Source: Hygrocybe punicea (lineage: Eukaryota; Basidiomycota; Agaricomycetes; Agaricales; Hygrophoraceae). From it: 64,000 nucleotides of DNA. Of the stretch, positions 33,152-45,681 are shown piece by piece; position 1 is the first letter of the stretch; each line of letters opens with the position of its first letter. A program made the position numbers and the translations under genes. The stretch is taken from positions 186,001 to 250,000 of the forward strand of contig OY744468.1 of NCBI GenBank assembly GCA_963556145.1, in the 5' to 3' direction. The notes below the pieces were generated by a model, which did not search any database, was not told the origin of the DNA, and saw nothing but the letters and a program-made list of their open reading frames with translations.

Positions 33152-34888
33152 ATGTGTGATGATCATTGGTGCCATAGTGAATACCTTCCTGATTGGTTTC
33201 TACATCATCATGATTTGCCTATGGAAAAGGCAAGCTTCCTTCATTGATGAAACTGACATCCACCTCAACAGTATACCAACACGTAATTGACAATTTCCAT
33301 TCCTGGTAGGCAAATGCAAGGATATATCCTTGGTGTAACAAGGATTTTCAAGGATTTTGCTTTTACCATCTCAGATTTGAGATAATTCTGAATTTTTCTA
33401 GATGACCAAGAAGATTATGTCTATCCCTTCCAGCATCCTCAATGCTTTAGGTTACATTAACATTCTAGATGCTTTAATTCTTTGTATCAACTGCCAAGGA
33501 TATGCTATATCCATAACTCCAAGCAACTCCGAGTTTTTATGGATACAGCATATCCTTGGCAGTTGATACGAAGAATTAAAGCATCTAGAATGTTAATGTA
33601 ACCTAAAGCATTGAGGATCCTGGAAGGGATAGACATAATCTTCTTGGTCATCTAGAAAAATTCAAAATTATCTCAAATCTGAGATGGTAAAAGCAAAATC
33701 CTTGAAAATCCTTGTTACACCAAGGATATATCCTTGCATTTGCCTAATTCCCAGATATATGGTTTCCACTTTTGTATCCCATGCCTACCATTATCCTCCC
33801 TGACCATCCGAAAACATTCCTCACCTGCATGTATACTCTGAATAATCCTCGATCACAAGGCATTTCACTGTTCCCTCCAACCATGGCCAAAGCACACACC
33901 TTCAGACTGTGGCCACAGACCATGCGACTTCCAAATACAGTGAACCAACCCCTATTGTGTATTGTTCACATATCATCACTTCAATGCAGTACCCAATGAC
34001 TTGTTCCCACAGCTTGTCACCTGTGCCATGACTTGAAACCTGGACCCACATTCATGTATCCTTTTTCATCTGTAACCTTGATACCTCCCACACTCGTTTA
34101 CAGCAATACCCTTTCTTGGGTGAATACTGACATCAGGTGGGCCTCATCATTCCACACACAGGACAAGACATTGCCCCTCGACATGTCATTGACACAGACA
34201 TCGTCATCCAGCACAGCATACACTGTTCACATGTCTGACCTCGACTATCCCACCATCCTAGTTGGTATTTCCCCAGCACATTCTTTTGTTTTCTTTGATA
34301 CCAACCTTGCTGCTATATCCACACTACCTCAAGACACTCCCTTCACCAATCCCACACTGGATGATGCCTCTCTCCAATCTGACCATGCAATGCACTTTCC
34401 AGACTGCATACTTTAAAGCAAGTGTCGACCCCGAATTGGCAATTCTGCATATCACATGATCCAAGTCATCTGGACCTCTTCCATCCCTCAATGACACCCA
34501 GGCCTCCAGTTGAATCACGAGAACATTTACATGAAGATTCCTCATGTCCCCTTCATGGTGAACACATGGTGTAGTTGGACTTGCTGTAGCTTCATGGTTG
34601 GACTACTATTTACCTCCCCTCAAGATGAGTCACTATATCTACTGTTCTTGTAGTTGGTTCAGACTTTTTCTTCTTTTCTCTTCTTTACATTTAGTCTGGT
34701 TCTTGGGGCAGACCCTCTTGTCTTGGGTAACCCCCACAGCTCACAATGACTTTAGACCATAAACCCCCAACTTGTAGCAGTGTTGTCTTAGTTGTAAGCA
34801 ACAATGAAACTGCTGTTCTCTCCTCTGGACACCACCTCCCAGTTAAGTTGATTGTTGCTAGAGCCTGCTGCAGAAGCGATCCGTAACA
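33152..34888 (-). mobile_element. R1 LTR-like repeat copy 3, right piece (with nested MITE)
   Basis: Continues the R1 copy begun at 20280 and ends GATCCGTAACA at 34888, followed by the TSD GCATG. The 440-bp MITE at 33307-33746 interrupts it. The plus strand at 34033-34416 stays open (FMYPFSSVTLIPPTLVYSN, TDIRWASSFHTQDKT, MSDLDYPTILVG), colinear with frames on the minus strand of the other copies. A conserved protein may once have been encoded. Confidence 0.85.
33307..33746. mobile_element. full-length foldback hAT-type MITE (440 bp)
   Basis: Ends are TAGGCAAATGCAAGGATAT and its complement. The arms pair over ~210 bp. Flanks attcctgg (33299-33306) and attcccag (33747-33754) match at 6 of 8 positions. 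R1 copies 1 and 2 supply the empty site (ccattcctggatatatgg in reverse), which confirms the boundaries. A truncated relative is at 7593-7921. Confidence 0.88.
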
Positions 34889-34893
34889 GCATG

Positions 34894-36155
34894 TATGGAA
34901 GTCCAAAGGTGGCTCAGGTATCCCTATGCCAAGATCGCAAGGGTCTGCATGGCTGAAGACAAACTGGAAGTAAATCAAGTTCAGATCATCATGCTGAGGT
35001 GGTGAATTTGTCACCTCCAGGTTTGTCTGTGTATCCAAAGGCAATAAATCAGAATCTCTAGGAAGATGGTCACCGAAATCCTTATTGAAATCATCTTTGG
35101 ATACAACAGTGCCCTTCAACAGGAGAGGGTGGCCAACACTGACAAGGTATCTCTTTACTCACAACTGGAAAATGTTGAAGACATGGATATTGATCTCTGA
35201 TTCTTCTGCTGCTGTAAAAAAATGAAGTCATTCCAGGATTTGATCTACATCAGTTATGCAATGATGTACATTCCAGCTAAAAGGAGACAGAGGTAGGAAG
35301 GGCCATCCTTGGTAGAGAATGTCTGGAAAAGACCTAATTATCAGCAATCTGCCTTCAAAGAGTGACATGAAAATTCATGTCTATAAATTTACTGGGACCA
35401 TAGATGATCAGATCAAACCCATCCCAAAATGCGAGAAATTCTGGATTATTCCAAGGGTCAGAATGCCCTATCAATACTGAAGATAGGAGAGCATGCATCA
35501 TTGACCTGTGAAATTCTGGTGTGTGAGCAGCATGGAAGGCTGAAACCTAGTCAACATTATTGGTCAGTATTGATGAGGAGGGTTGACAAGAGATATACAT
35601 GCATCAACCATGCCCAAATAATGGACAAGGAGAAGAAATATGGGATCCCCAAATGCAGGTATTTCCAAAGTATCCAAATAGGAGAAATCAAACTAAGGTT
35701 TCAAAATCTTGGCTGACTCTGGATCCATGGCTTTGAACTTGAGATTTATGCAAGCATTGTGCCCATGCATGACAGCAAGAATCCACCATGGAGTAATGGG
35801 ATCAGGTGCCATACCTAATATAAACATGTGGATTGCAGCCAAGCCACCACACACCCAAAAGTCTCCCTTCCTTTGAAGGCATCTGGACAGAGGCCAGAGG
35901 CCACAGGAGAGATAATCTGTAATCACCCTTTTCCCCCCACAACATAGTCTCATCTGTGATAAGTTTGATGGACTCCTGCATCAGCCCCCTTTGTGGGCCA
36001 TGGCCAACTGCATGCCAGGTTACATCTAATGTCTTGGTATATCTACATGAATTGTCCATTGATACGCACTCAGCCATCCTGAGCTCCGATTTTATATATT
36101 TTGCGATTCCTTGCAATTTGATGCGACTGACCACCCTTTGACCTCCCGACCACAT
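34894..36155 (-). pseudogene. unknown gene, upstream piece, interrupted by the R1 stack
   Basis: The minus strand starts near 36155 (MWSGGQRVVSRIKLQGIAKY) with ESIKLITDETMLWGEKGDYR, then broken frames with FGNTCIWGSHISSP, RSFPDILYQGWPFLPLSPFS and EESEINIHVFNIFQL. It then runs KGTVVSKDDFNKDFGDHLPR and FVFSHADPCDLGIGIPEP to the insertion point, continuing at 20279. I do not recognise a domain. Several stops and frame changes lie between 35130 and 35800, so it was probably already decayed or has undetected introns. Upstream 36156-36640 is pyrimidine-rich with a repeated ttttgat-cgcaactctt unit near 36500. Confidence 0.55.
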
Positions 36156-36868
36156 TGTGACTATTGCAACTGCCTGCGACTTCGGAGATATTTAGTTATT
36201 GCACTCTGAAGTATTTCCTTTGTTCTCTTTGTTCTCTATATTCATTTATCGTTCTCCCTACCTATCCTTTATTCTATATGCACTTTATCTCACATATCTC
36301 CTTTTAGTATCATCCTTTCATCTCTCTTCCTTTGTCCTGACAGCTTATATACCTGCCTGTATGAGCCACTAGACAGAGAACCCCCAGAGAATCAAGATAG
36401 ACCGTCATTCCCCCTTCGTCTCAGAGCTTCCCCTTCACCCTAGTTCCATTCTCTTCACATTCCATCACGTTCTCTCACTGTCTGACCCTTCAATCTCACT
36501 GCAACTTTTGATTTGATCGCAACTCTTCGATTTTGATCGCACCTCTCCAGTTTTGATTGCAGCACTTCTCCAGAGTTTCTCATCCACTTCTATTCATTCT
36601 CCTCCATTTCCTATACTAGTGTAGGCTTTCTGAAGCTTCCTTGCACCTTTTCACCTTTAGTAGTTGTAGGATTTCCCTTCTTATCGCTACATATAGTGTA
36701 TCACCGTCAACCATTGCAGCTGCACAATTAACATATCACTTACATGCTTATGTCCCAGAACAGCTCCAGGAATGCTTTGATGCCACAAAGTTCACATGTC
36801 ACCCCAGGTTGTGGAGAGAATGCAAACAGTTCATCATCATATCTAAATCTAAAAAGATCGATTACTGT
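36156..36868. other. no supported gene; pyrimidine-rich upstream region
   Basis: C/T-rich DNA with degenerate ~20-bp repeats (tcgcaactcttcgattttga) at about 36500-36560. A short plus-strand frame (36641-36871) is cut by the element beginning at 36869. I cannot assign it. Confidence 0.35.
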
Positions 36869-36999
36869 TAGTGTTGCCATGGCTCAGGCTGAAACCGTCA
36901 GCTGATTGAGCTGAGCTGAAGATTAGCCAAGCCAAGCCATTGCTCGGCTAACAGTTAAACCTTGGCTTAGCCACGGCTAGCCTTTTTTAGCTGTTATAA

Positions 37000-38320
37000 A
37001 CTTCCAAATTAGGAAATTTAATAATTTTGCGGTTTTCGGTGTGTTTGCTGCCTTGCAGCTTGTTGTCTGGCATTGCCCATGGCTCACAATGTCGCTAGAC
37101 AGCCATTGTACTAATGAAAGATTGGTTTTTGTGTAAAATACAATGTCAATGTTAATACAAGGGTTTTCCCTGTCTTCTCATGCCCTTTTAACCGGTGCAG
37201 AGGGCATAAAAGTTTTCAGCTGTCCATTAATGTTTCATTGGTCTTGCCACATTACCGTGCCTGCAACCAACCTCTCAACCAACCTATCAACCATCGCACC
37301 ATGGAGCATGTTTGTCGGCAGCAAAATCATTGGGGTCAATCAAACTCAAAGTTGTACCTACATGACTCATGGGGTGTTGACACGTTTGGTGAAAAAGCAA
37401 TGCAAAACACGGCATTGCTGAGGTTGTGGCCTGGGATTGGGATGGTGATGACAATGACAGATGGCAGATGGAGAGCAAAGACAACATACCTGCTGGGCTA
37501 CTGCCAATTGGGATCATGAAATAGGGTCTGGGCATGGCTGGGGGTAAGGAAGGGGTGCAGTGCAGGTGTCGAGGATTATATAGGGTGTAGCTGAGTTGAT
37601 CACTCCTGCACCAATAATGGTGTTGTCTCCAACGGCATGTAGACACTTGATATCCATTAAGTGCACATTATAAGACACTGAAAGGAATCATTGCTCACCA
37701 AGATTGTCAGCTGCCATTCTTTTCTTGAACTTGAGACCTAAAACACTCATAGCAGGCCATTGCGCGAAAGCACATTTGGCCATGAAGGAGGATAGAATGG
37801 TCTATGTAGGCTAATCCCATCGAAATTAGACAACATTTTTGTAATGCATTATTGTTTGACTGATATACCTTGAAAGAACCATGGCCCAGGGCAAATGTTG
37901 AAGACATTCTGCTGAAACAATTGTCAAAAGGAAGAACGTGAAGATGTTGCTACATCAGCTACATGCACATTGACACGAAATCGTCAAGTTTGTTGCCAAG
38001 AGAACATGTAAAACACGCCAGGACACCGCCAGTGCATGGGGGGATATGAAAAGGTGATAACAAGGAAAAGGTTCGCTGGTGCACAGCACTGGCGAAACAG
38101 ACAGGGAGAGAAGGAGGCAAAATGTGGGCCAGACAACAAGATCAGGATAACACCAAAAAGGGAGATGCAGAGATGACAGAGACAAAACTTTGCTAGTGCT
38201 CAGCACCGGCAAAGTTGGTCGAAGTCGAAGAGATTGAAAAGGCTTAGCCCTTACCAGTAGTCGAGTCTCACCATCACATGATTGGGTTAGTTTATGCATC
38301 TTGTCTAAGTCTTTTCTCTC
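37000..38320. other. no firmly supported gene; possible intron-rich remnant on the minus strand
   Basis: The minus strand at 37907-37690 has LGHGSFKVYQ near an intron-like break and MAKCAFAQWPAMSVLGLKFK, which might be a kinase or similar remnant, but the frames do not join convincingly. 38040-38220 holds a twice-repeated gctggtgc-cagcac-ggc phrase. I leave it unassigned. Confidence 0.3.
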
Positions 38321-38590
38321 ATCTCCCCTCGATTGAATCATAGGGAGATTTTCTGCCACTGTCGACACTCTCCACTCTTTGCTGTGGCTGGCTGCTGGCA
38401 TCGTCTTCTGACTCTTTCCCCAGCTTTGGTGCACTGGCTTGTCACTTCTCTCCTCTCAATTGAATCGTAGGGAGACTTTGGCTGTGTTATCTATCAATGC
38501 CAACCCACACGCTGTGGTTCTTATCTGCCATTTCACTATGGCTGGCATCGTCTTCTCCCTGCTCTTTGCTTCCCCTGCTCTGGGTACGTT
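38320..38590. repeat. ~130-bp imperfect tandem duplication
   Basis: ctctcatctcccctcgattg...catagggagatttt at 38320 recurs as ctctcctctcaattgaatcg...agggagacttt at 38451. Both copies then contain tggctg-ctggcatcgtcttct. Confidence 0.6.
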
Positions 38591-40417
38591 GACTTATGCC
38601 CATGTCTCTTCACGATGGGTTTCTTCATTCTTATTCCTATTTTTCACCAAGATCTGCCCATTCGACACCAGGAATAGATCACAAACTCACCATTGCAACA
38701 TTGCTGTATGTTGCACTCTCCCACACATTCCTTAGGACTCCTCAAGGAGTCCTCACGACCCAAGGAGTCCTCAAGGAGTCCTTAAGGACTCCTCAAAAAT
38801 CAAGGACTCCTCAAGGACTCCTCAACGAGTTTTCATGGACATAGTCAGTATACCTTTATATAATAGGGAACTCAAGGACTCCTCAATTCTGAGTAAATTT
38901 CACTTTGAATGGTCATTTTTGTGAGTTTTCATGGGGTATGCTTATTTACAACAAGGATTCTGCTTAGAATTCTGCTGAGTTTTTGCAAAGTGCCAGCTTT
39001 TTTTGACTTTTTTGCATTTTTCTCACTCAATTTTGTAAATAAAACAAATCTGACACTATATATGGGATTGGGTATACAATGGGCATGCTAACCAAATTAG
39101 GCAATATTTTCCCATGCTCCATATTTGGTAATAATTCTCAATGAAGTCTGAGTTGAGTCCAAGTAGAGTCCAAGTAGATTCCTTGCAAAATATTGTAAAT
39201 TTGTTCACTTTATGGCTGCATTTCTAGTATATTCAAATGCTTTGTCATCATCATGACACACACATGTTGCCACTCCACTAAGTTATTAGGCTTACATCTT
39301 ATGAACAGCATTGCTTTCCATATATGTTTCCTTCACCATTCCAAGGCACACAGCCTTTTCATTTCCTCATATGTCACCTTCTTTTCCATTCTCTTTTTTT
39401 CCATATTCATTTCCTTGTCCATGGTATACAGCCTTTATCTCTATCTCTATTCACATATATATAGCACATAGTTTACTGCATGTACTTTAGACTCTAAAAT
39501 TTGTATCAATTGCTTTATTTCCACTCTCTTCCATCACTGTCTATGAAGCAGGACTATCCATATACACCTGGTGGTCCTATTATTAATGATATTTCCAAAC
39601 TTGGCTAAGCAATCACCAGTCCATGAGAGGCCAGATTGTTTCCACATCAATGAATCAAAGGCCATGAAGTAATTGGACTCTACTGGATCAACAGCTTTCT
39701 GATCTGATTATAAGGATGAGTTTTATAAACCACTTTTTGAAGCCATGAATCATCTTCTCCAAAGATGATAACATATATCCTGGGTCTTTCGCCAGAATGC
39801 ATATTTGTTTGAACCCCCATTCTGACTCATATCAGTTAATATCAAGTCATATTGACCAAAGTTATCAGTCACTCCAATCCAGTCAATCCTCCTGTCAATT
39901 TCAATATCTGCCTCTTCTTGGTGATGGGCATTGCCCTACAAAGTTGAAAAGCGTTCCCACGGTATCCACGTGGCTTTCCCTCACCTAAGTTGCCATTCCC
40001 AAAATCTTTGATTCATCCATTGGCTAGAACACTTTCCTCACACTTTGGAAAATTAAGCTATGTAGATGATAATTCAGTGTACATGTACATCTAACAAATG
40101 TACAAATAATTTTGCTCATAACATAATTTTAAATGAGATATCAAGTTTTGATTGAAAGATTTGCAATGCGTTCCATGAATATGCAAGGTAAATTTTTTTC
40201 ATATGGCCAATCTGATCCTAGACATATTTACTCCAGACCCTGAAGATATTGTGATAATTTGAGCAGCCAAAGTGTCATTGTACAAATGCAAAATGTGTCC
40301 AACAGTGTATTGCTATTTTACATGTGAGCCTTGCACATCCTGTACTTGCTATGCTACTCTCATAATTTCAAGTTCTTTGTATATTCTTTTAAGTATTCTT
40401 ATTTGTTCCCTCAGATA

Positions 40418-43400
40418 ATGTCTTGCAGGTGTCGTTCTCCTGTTCAAAAGACACTTGCTCGCAATCTGGTATCCCACAGATGGTCTAATAAAGAAAACAT
40501 ACCTCTGCAATCCACACCCCACTTGAACGCGAGGACTCGAGCTCAGATGCAAGTGCAAGCTCTACAGAATAGGCTCCAGCAAGAACAAGCTGCTGCAAAT
40601 TCCCTGCAGATTGCATTTACTCAGCAAAGCACAGATATGATCAATCTTCGTGTGCAATTCTCTTGTTTGAGTGCAGATCTGAGACACTTGGACTGTGAAG
40701 TTTCCACTACACAGATGGAACTACAATCGACTACAACTGCTTTGGATCAAGCACATCAAGCATTTCAGGATGAGAAACTTCGCACAAAGAAGTACCACAA
40801 GCGGATCCAACGACAGCAACAGGACAAGCAAAAACTCCTCAGTAGCATCAAGAATCTGCAAAGCGATCTTGCAGCACGGGACAATCAACCACAGGATTTG
40901 TCAAACACATCTGCTGCTGAGCTCTCTGTGTTGACTGAGAAGATTCACCAACTCGATTCGTCTTTGGAGTCTGCAAATATCAAGTTAACTGCAAATCATG
41001 ACACGACAGCCCAACTATGACTGAAAGTCAGGCGCCTTCAGATGTGCACCCTACGTGCTCAACAATCTTGCAATCTCTCCAAGCAATGCTCTCGTCACCT
41101 TCTGAATCTCAGCAAGAAAGCATCTATGTGGACTGTCACCTCTCGTGGAACTTATACGCCCAAGGCTAGAGCATTAGCACGGAAGCTATGCAAGGCTGGT
41201 TGTTCCCAGGATCAAGTAGGCAATGTCATGGTCGCTGTCGCGAATGAGCTTGGAGTCAAATTTTCTCGCAAGATGAGCTGTCGTACAGTCCAATGGGCCA
41301 ATAACAAGGCTGGTGTTGCTGCCGACATCCAGTTGGGCTATGAGATTGCAAACGCAAAAAGTATATCATGATTTTTTGTATTCTTTTAATATAATTGATT
41401 ATCATAAAGCTTTCACTGCAAGCAGCGATGGGACTAGTCACCGCAACATCACATATGAATCATGTCATATTGCAATTCCTGTTCCATTGTATGGTCTGGA
41501 ATCAACCTCATCTGGGTCATCTCCACCAGTCTGACATGCAACATGCCTGGTTGGAGTTGCTGCTGCGTTGGATCACACAGCCGATTCACAGATCGAAGGC
41601 TGGAAAAATGTCAAGAAGAATCTCTCAACTCTTCTCAATGCGTCGCCACTTTCCAAACGAGAAGGGACTGTATTAATTGAAGGCGACTTTGTATGCAAAC
41701 TAACTGGTTTGAATGGTGATCATGCTAGTGATCAGCTCAAGACAGCAAGGCTTGCTCAGACCTGGAAGGAGGAAGTGACATGTACTGATCTTGGAAACTC
41801 CACCATGGCTACAATGGATCTAGATGAAATTGGGGAAGCTATCTGTCAACTTTCTGAGAAGGAACTTGCTGATGCTGGTGGTGATGTGACCAAGGCGCTA
41901 GCAAAATCACTTGGTATTCTTTTTTTGGTAAACTCTCATGCGAGGAACAATGTCAGGTCGATCTCTTTGTTCATGGTGGATGCTGCATGCACAAGGAACT
42001 AAACTCTGTGAAAGGCGGCAACAAGGCAATGCAATTATGCTGGGCAAACCTTGACACCACTCCTCTAGTCTTGCTCGCGAACAAGGCCAATGCTTCTGTG
42101 ATTGGACTGGATCCTGCCAGAACAGCTGCTCAGCATGCCATCGAGTCCAGTGGACATGGTGCAATCAAAGCGGCAAGTCTAGCTGGTGCACTTTTTAACA
42201 ACAAAGACGATAAGAAAGGCCATCAAGATCTTCATTGGCATTACTTCAAACGGGTCAAGCTTGAACTTACAGACAAGAAGTCGTCTGTCAAATTTCCAGA
42301 CACAAGCAACACTCGATATCAGTCTTATTGCAACGCAGCGGCAGAACTGCTCACATATCTTCCTCAGTACATTGTATTCCTCGAGCTAGTATGTGACAAA
42401 AAAGAAAACCAGGATTCAATCACATGGAATACAATCTTTATGCTGCAGTATGTGATCCAGCTACGCTCACTGAATTCACTGTTCTAGTTCTATATGCATA
42501 GTCTGTGACAATACCCTATATGCGAGCAGTACAGGGCCCAGGTGCCAAAAACGTCAACCTCCTCGATTTGGGGCCACTACACGATGAACTTCAAATGCAT
42601 ATTGTCTGAATAATCAATGATCCGTTGCTTCTGATTGGTGCCTCATCGTCTTACAAGTTTTCAACCCTTGATGGCTTGCCTTGGGAGGATCCAAGAGCTA
42701 TCGCCACTATTCATGCAATGCTAGATCACCTCCCATCTTTGCACCAAGTACTTGTTGCTTTCTTTCAAGGTGCTCTTGAGACTTGGGAGCGTTTTGCATC
42801 TGAATTCTCAGCTGGTGGACTTATTGACACGATGACAGCAGCAGAACGAAGAATTGCATTCATGTGTTCAACAAATGATGCCAATGAAGGAGCCCTTGGA
42901 CAATGGCGAAGACACTCACGGTCAAATGCAAACACCACCATCGAACACTTCTCCAGCGCAGCGGCATGCCACCGTAATGAGACGCAGTCTTTCATGAATG
43001 CTAAATTTAGTACAGATGATCATCAGTTTGTCATGCGTTTAGCTCGACAATGGGATTCAAATGGTTCATCAAAAGCTTTCCATACTGCACTACTTGACTC
43101 ACAAGAGAAACTGGCCAATGCACGTCGACAGAAAAACACCGAAAAGAAACAGAAAATCCAGGAAAAACACGCACATTTAGCAGCGCTGAACATCATTACG
43201 AATCGCTCCGCAATTGACAAGATGAACAACAAGGCTATTGATGAACAACTTGAAGTTCACCGCCAAATCAGAAATGACTGCAAGGTACCAATCAAATCTC
43301 GTGTCAAGCAGAAAGCGAAGAAACTCGAGGCACTTTTTGCAGCTATTTCTCGCTATGAAAAGTATGTGTTCATTTGATATTCTACTACATTGCTGACAGG

Positions 43401-43520
43401 TTCGTAGAGAGCTTATCACCACCCAAAACACTGGTACTACACTGCGTCAAGATTTGCACCCTCCAGAGCCTGTAATCGTCTCAGATTGGATGGATATGGA
43501 CAGTGATGATGAGACGTAGT
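40418..43520 (+). pseudogene. coiled-coil transposase-like protein of an expanded Agaricomycete family, damaged
   Basis: Start ATG at 40418 (MSCRCRSPVQKTLARNL). A Gln-rich coiled coil spans ~200 residues to a TGA at about 41018. The same frame continues with RALARKLCKAGCSQDQVGN. After an intron (about 41360-41400) come ASSDGTSHRNITYESCHIAI, ALDHTADSQIEGWKNVKK, then in another frame KELNSVKGGNKAM, SLAGALFNNKDDKKGHQD, VKFPDTSNTRYQSYC, and NLLDLGPLHDELQMHIV. Then come FQGALETWERFASEFSAGG, STNDANEGALGQWRR and a basic helical C terminus. I know this arrangement from mushroom genomes as a highly multiplied, probably transposon-encoded protein. An RNase H-like catalytic core is plausible but I cannot place its acidic triad. 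Stops near 41018, 42000 and 42487 break it. Confidence 0.6.
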
Positions 43521-44640
43521 GCCCCATGGAGTGGGCTTGGATGTGTGTATTGCACCCATTGTATTGTTATCAAAAGCATTCTAGACTCATACAAGTAATT
43601 GAAATTGTTATCGAGCTCTCAGAAATGATAGGGTATTGTTCAAATTGTTGAATCTTCGAGATTGAGACTGAGACCTTACCCTGCGGCTTAATTTCTCTAT
43701 CTCCATTGCAACATCTATTATTTCTGTCCCCATTAAACTACATGATCAAGCATCTCATTCTCACGTTTTTAAAGAATTTTAGCTGCATTTTTAAAGGTTG
43801 AACTTCATCTCGAAAAGAGAGTGAAAAAGGGGGATTTTTTCACTATACTGATCAGTGGCTTGAATGCTTTCACATGCATCCAATATTAAAACATTTTTTG
43901 ATATCATAGAAGGACACCTAATACACATTTTACACAATGAGATTTTATGAAGTGGGAACCACAAATGCTTTAACGGTTGGTATGAATCTTGCATGTAATA
44001 ATCATTTGGCAGGTGGGAAAGTTATGTAAGCATCACGGTTTTCAAACCGACGATGCCCATCACCACTCTTCTTCTTCATTATCATCAAAGTCCACTCCCT
44101 CATCTGTTTTTCCTTTTACTTTTCTATAATCTTTTGACTATGAATGAAAGACATAGTATGCAAAAACCACTTGAAATTATTATTATTAATAGTCATTCTG
44201 TTGAGAATTAACTCAAAGCTACACAACTGAGTATTGCACTGTTCATATGCTTTCAGAGTCATATGGAGTTGGAGATGGATACAAGAAGATCACTTCTTCA
44301 AGTGCTAAAAGCACTGTAGAGGCTCCAGATTGTGTGGATCTGTTTCCCCTTCATATCAGACACTGTTCCTGTCCATTCCCATTCCCATATCATTGATTCC
44401 ATTCAATTCCGCTTGTTTCTATCAATTCCGCTCCAGATTCCACCTCCAGGATCATTCCTGCTCAAGATGCAATGTCCCTAACAACCTGGAATCCGTACGT
44501 ATCTTTGTTTCCCATCTCCTAGTACATAGCACCACTCCACCATTCCTCCACTCCACTCCCCCTATCATTTACAGCCTTCACTTGTAGTACATGGTTACTA
44601 CAGCACAGGATCCCTCACAGTAGTATAAAAGTAGCACATT
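43521..44640. other. no gene seen
   Basis: AT-rich DNA. The plus-strand frame at 44330-44587 shows no recognisable motif. Confidence 0.3.
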
Positions 44641-45165
44641 TATACTACAAACCATATAGAAAATACCGACACCCAGACATATAGAAAATACAGGATACCA
44701 TTCCCCCTCACGTCTTATCGTCCCGCTTTAGTTCTGAGTCCACTCTTCATATGGTCTACACCACTCATAGTCCTTTCCCCACACTCACCCTCTGATTCCG
44801 GAACCCCTGGATTTGGGTTGGATTGACTAGACCTGTCTAAAAAGAAACTAAATTCCTCTGATCACTTCTTAGCTGATCACCCCTTTCCGTAGATTCCAAT
44901 TCCAGGTCTACAACAGAACTCGCCGTCACAGCACACTCCTTAGGTTCCATTTCTGTTTCTTCAAGAGGTGCTGGATTATGCCATTTTGTCACCAGAGTCT
45001 TTAACTTGGGGGTTAATGTAGTGGTAAGAGTCCACTCCACAAAATGTGTATAATGGTTAGGACCACATGATCCAACTTGACAGCAAGTTGAATCCAATTG
45101 ATCAATAAGTTTGGATCAATAGAGATGTAGTAGGAGTCCACCATCTCCACAATATCCATTTTAGT
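44640..45165 (+). repeat. R3 repeat (LTR-like), copy 1
   Basis: Segments such as gagtccactcttcatat, ggaacccctggatttgggtt and agctgatca recur in reverse at 58840-59050. It ends shortly before the element at 45186. The LTR nature is inferred from the retroelement-like promoter style only. Confidence 0.55.
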
Positions 45166-45454
45166 TCACCTAAAATGTACCAAGCTAGTGTTGCTGAAGT
45201 TCAGTTCAGTCTGGTTCCGACCCTTTTTGGCAGAACCGCGAATCAAACTTCAGGTCCGGTTTGGCGCTGGGCCAAACCTGGACCCAGACAGCATCGAACC
45301 GTCTGTCCACGTTTGGTCTGGGTTCAGACGTGGTCTGAACCCCGGACCGAGGTGGGCTCACCCCATGAGCTCTGTTCTCCTTGCAAATGGCAGGCACATA
45401 TCAATTGATACGGCGCTGCACTTCACGAGGTAGTTGGGCTGCGGGGGAGCCATC

Positions 45455-45521
45455 CGGCGCTGCTGCTGCTGCTGCTGCTGCCGTTGCCGTTGCCACTGTC
45501 GCTGTTGCTGCTGCTGCTGCC

Positions 45522-45552
<31 letters not shown>

Positions 45553-45665
45553 GCATTGGATGAGCCGCCGTGGAAATGGGAGCACAGGCTACACCCACGC
45601 TCCCGCTGCTGCTGCCGTTGCTGCCGGCACTGCTGCTTCTGCTGCTGCTGCTGCTGCTGCTCCCG
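45455..45665. repeat. CTG/CCGTTG trinucleotide repeat
   Basis: Imperfect ctgctg and ccgttg runs, resuming after the solo LTR at 47092-47345 with ctg and ggtggtggt runs. Translated frames are Ala-, Gln- or Leu-rich on opposite strands and are not genes. Confidence 0.85.
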
Positions 45666-45681
45666 TTGCAGTTGCTGCCGG

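Noticed and set aside
37287..37907. Alpha-kinase-like gene on the minus strand
   Set aside because: Only a short GHGSFKV-like phrase supports it and the frames do not join.
40418..43520. Calling the coiled-coil gene a KDZ transposase
   Set aside because: I could not see the CxC-type finger or place the catalytic triad, so the class is left open.
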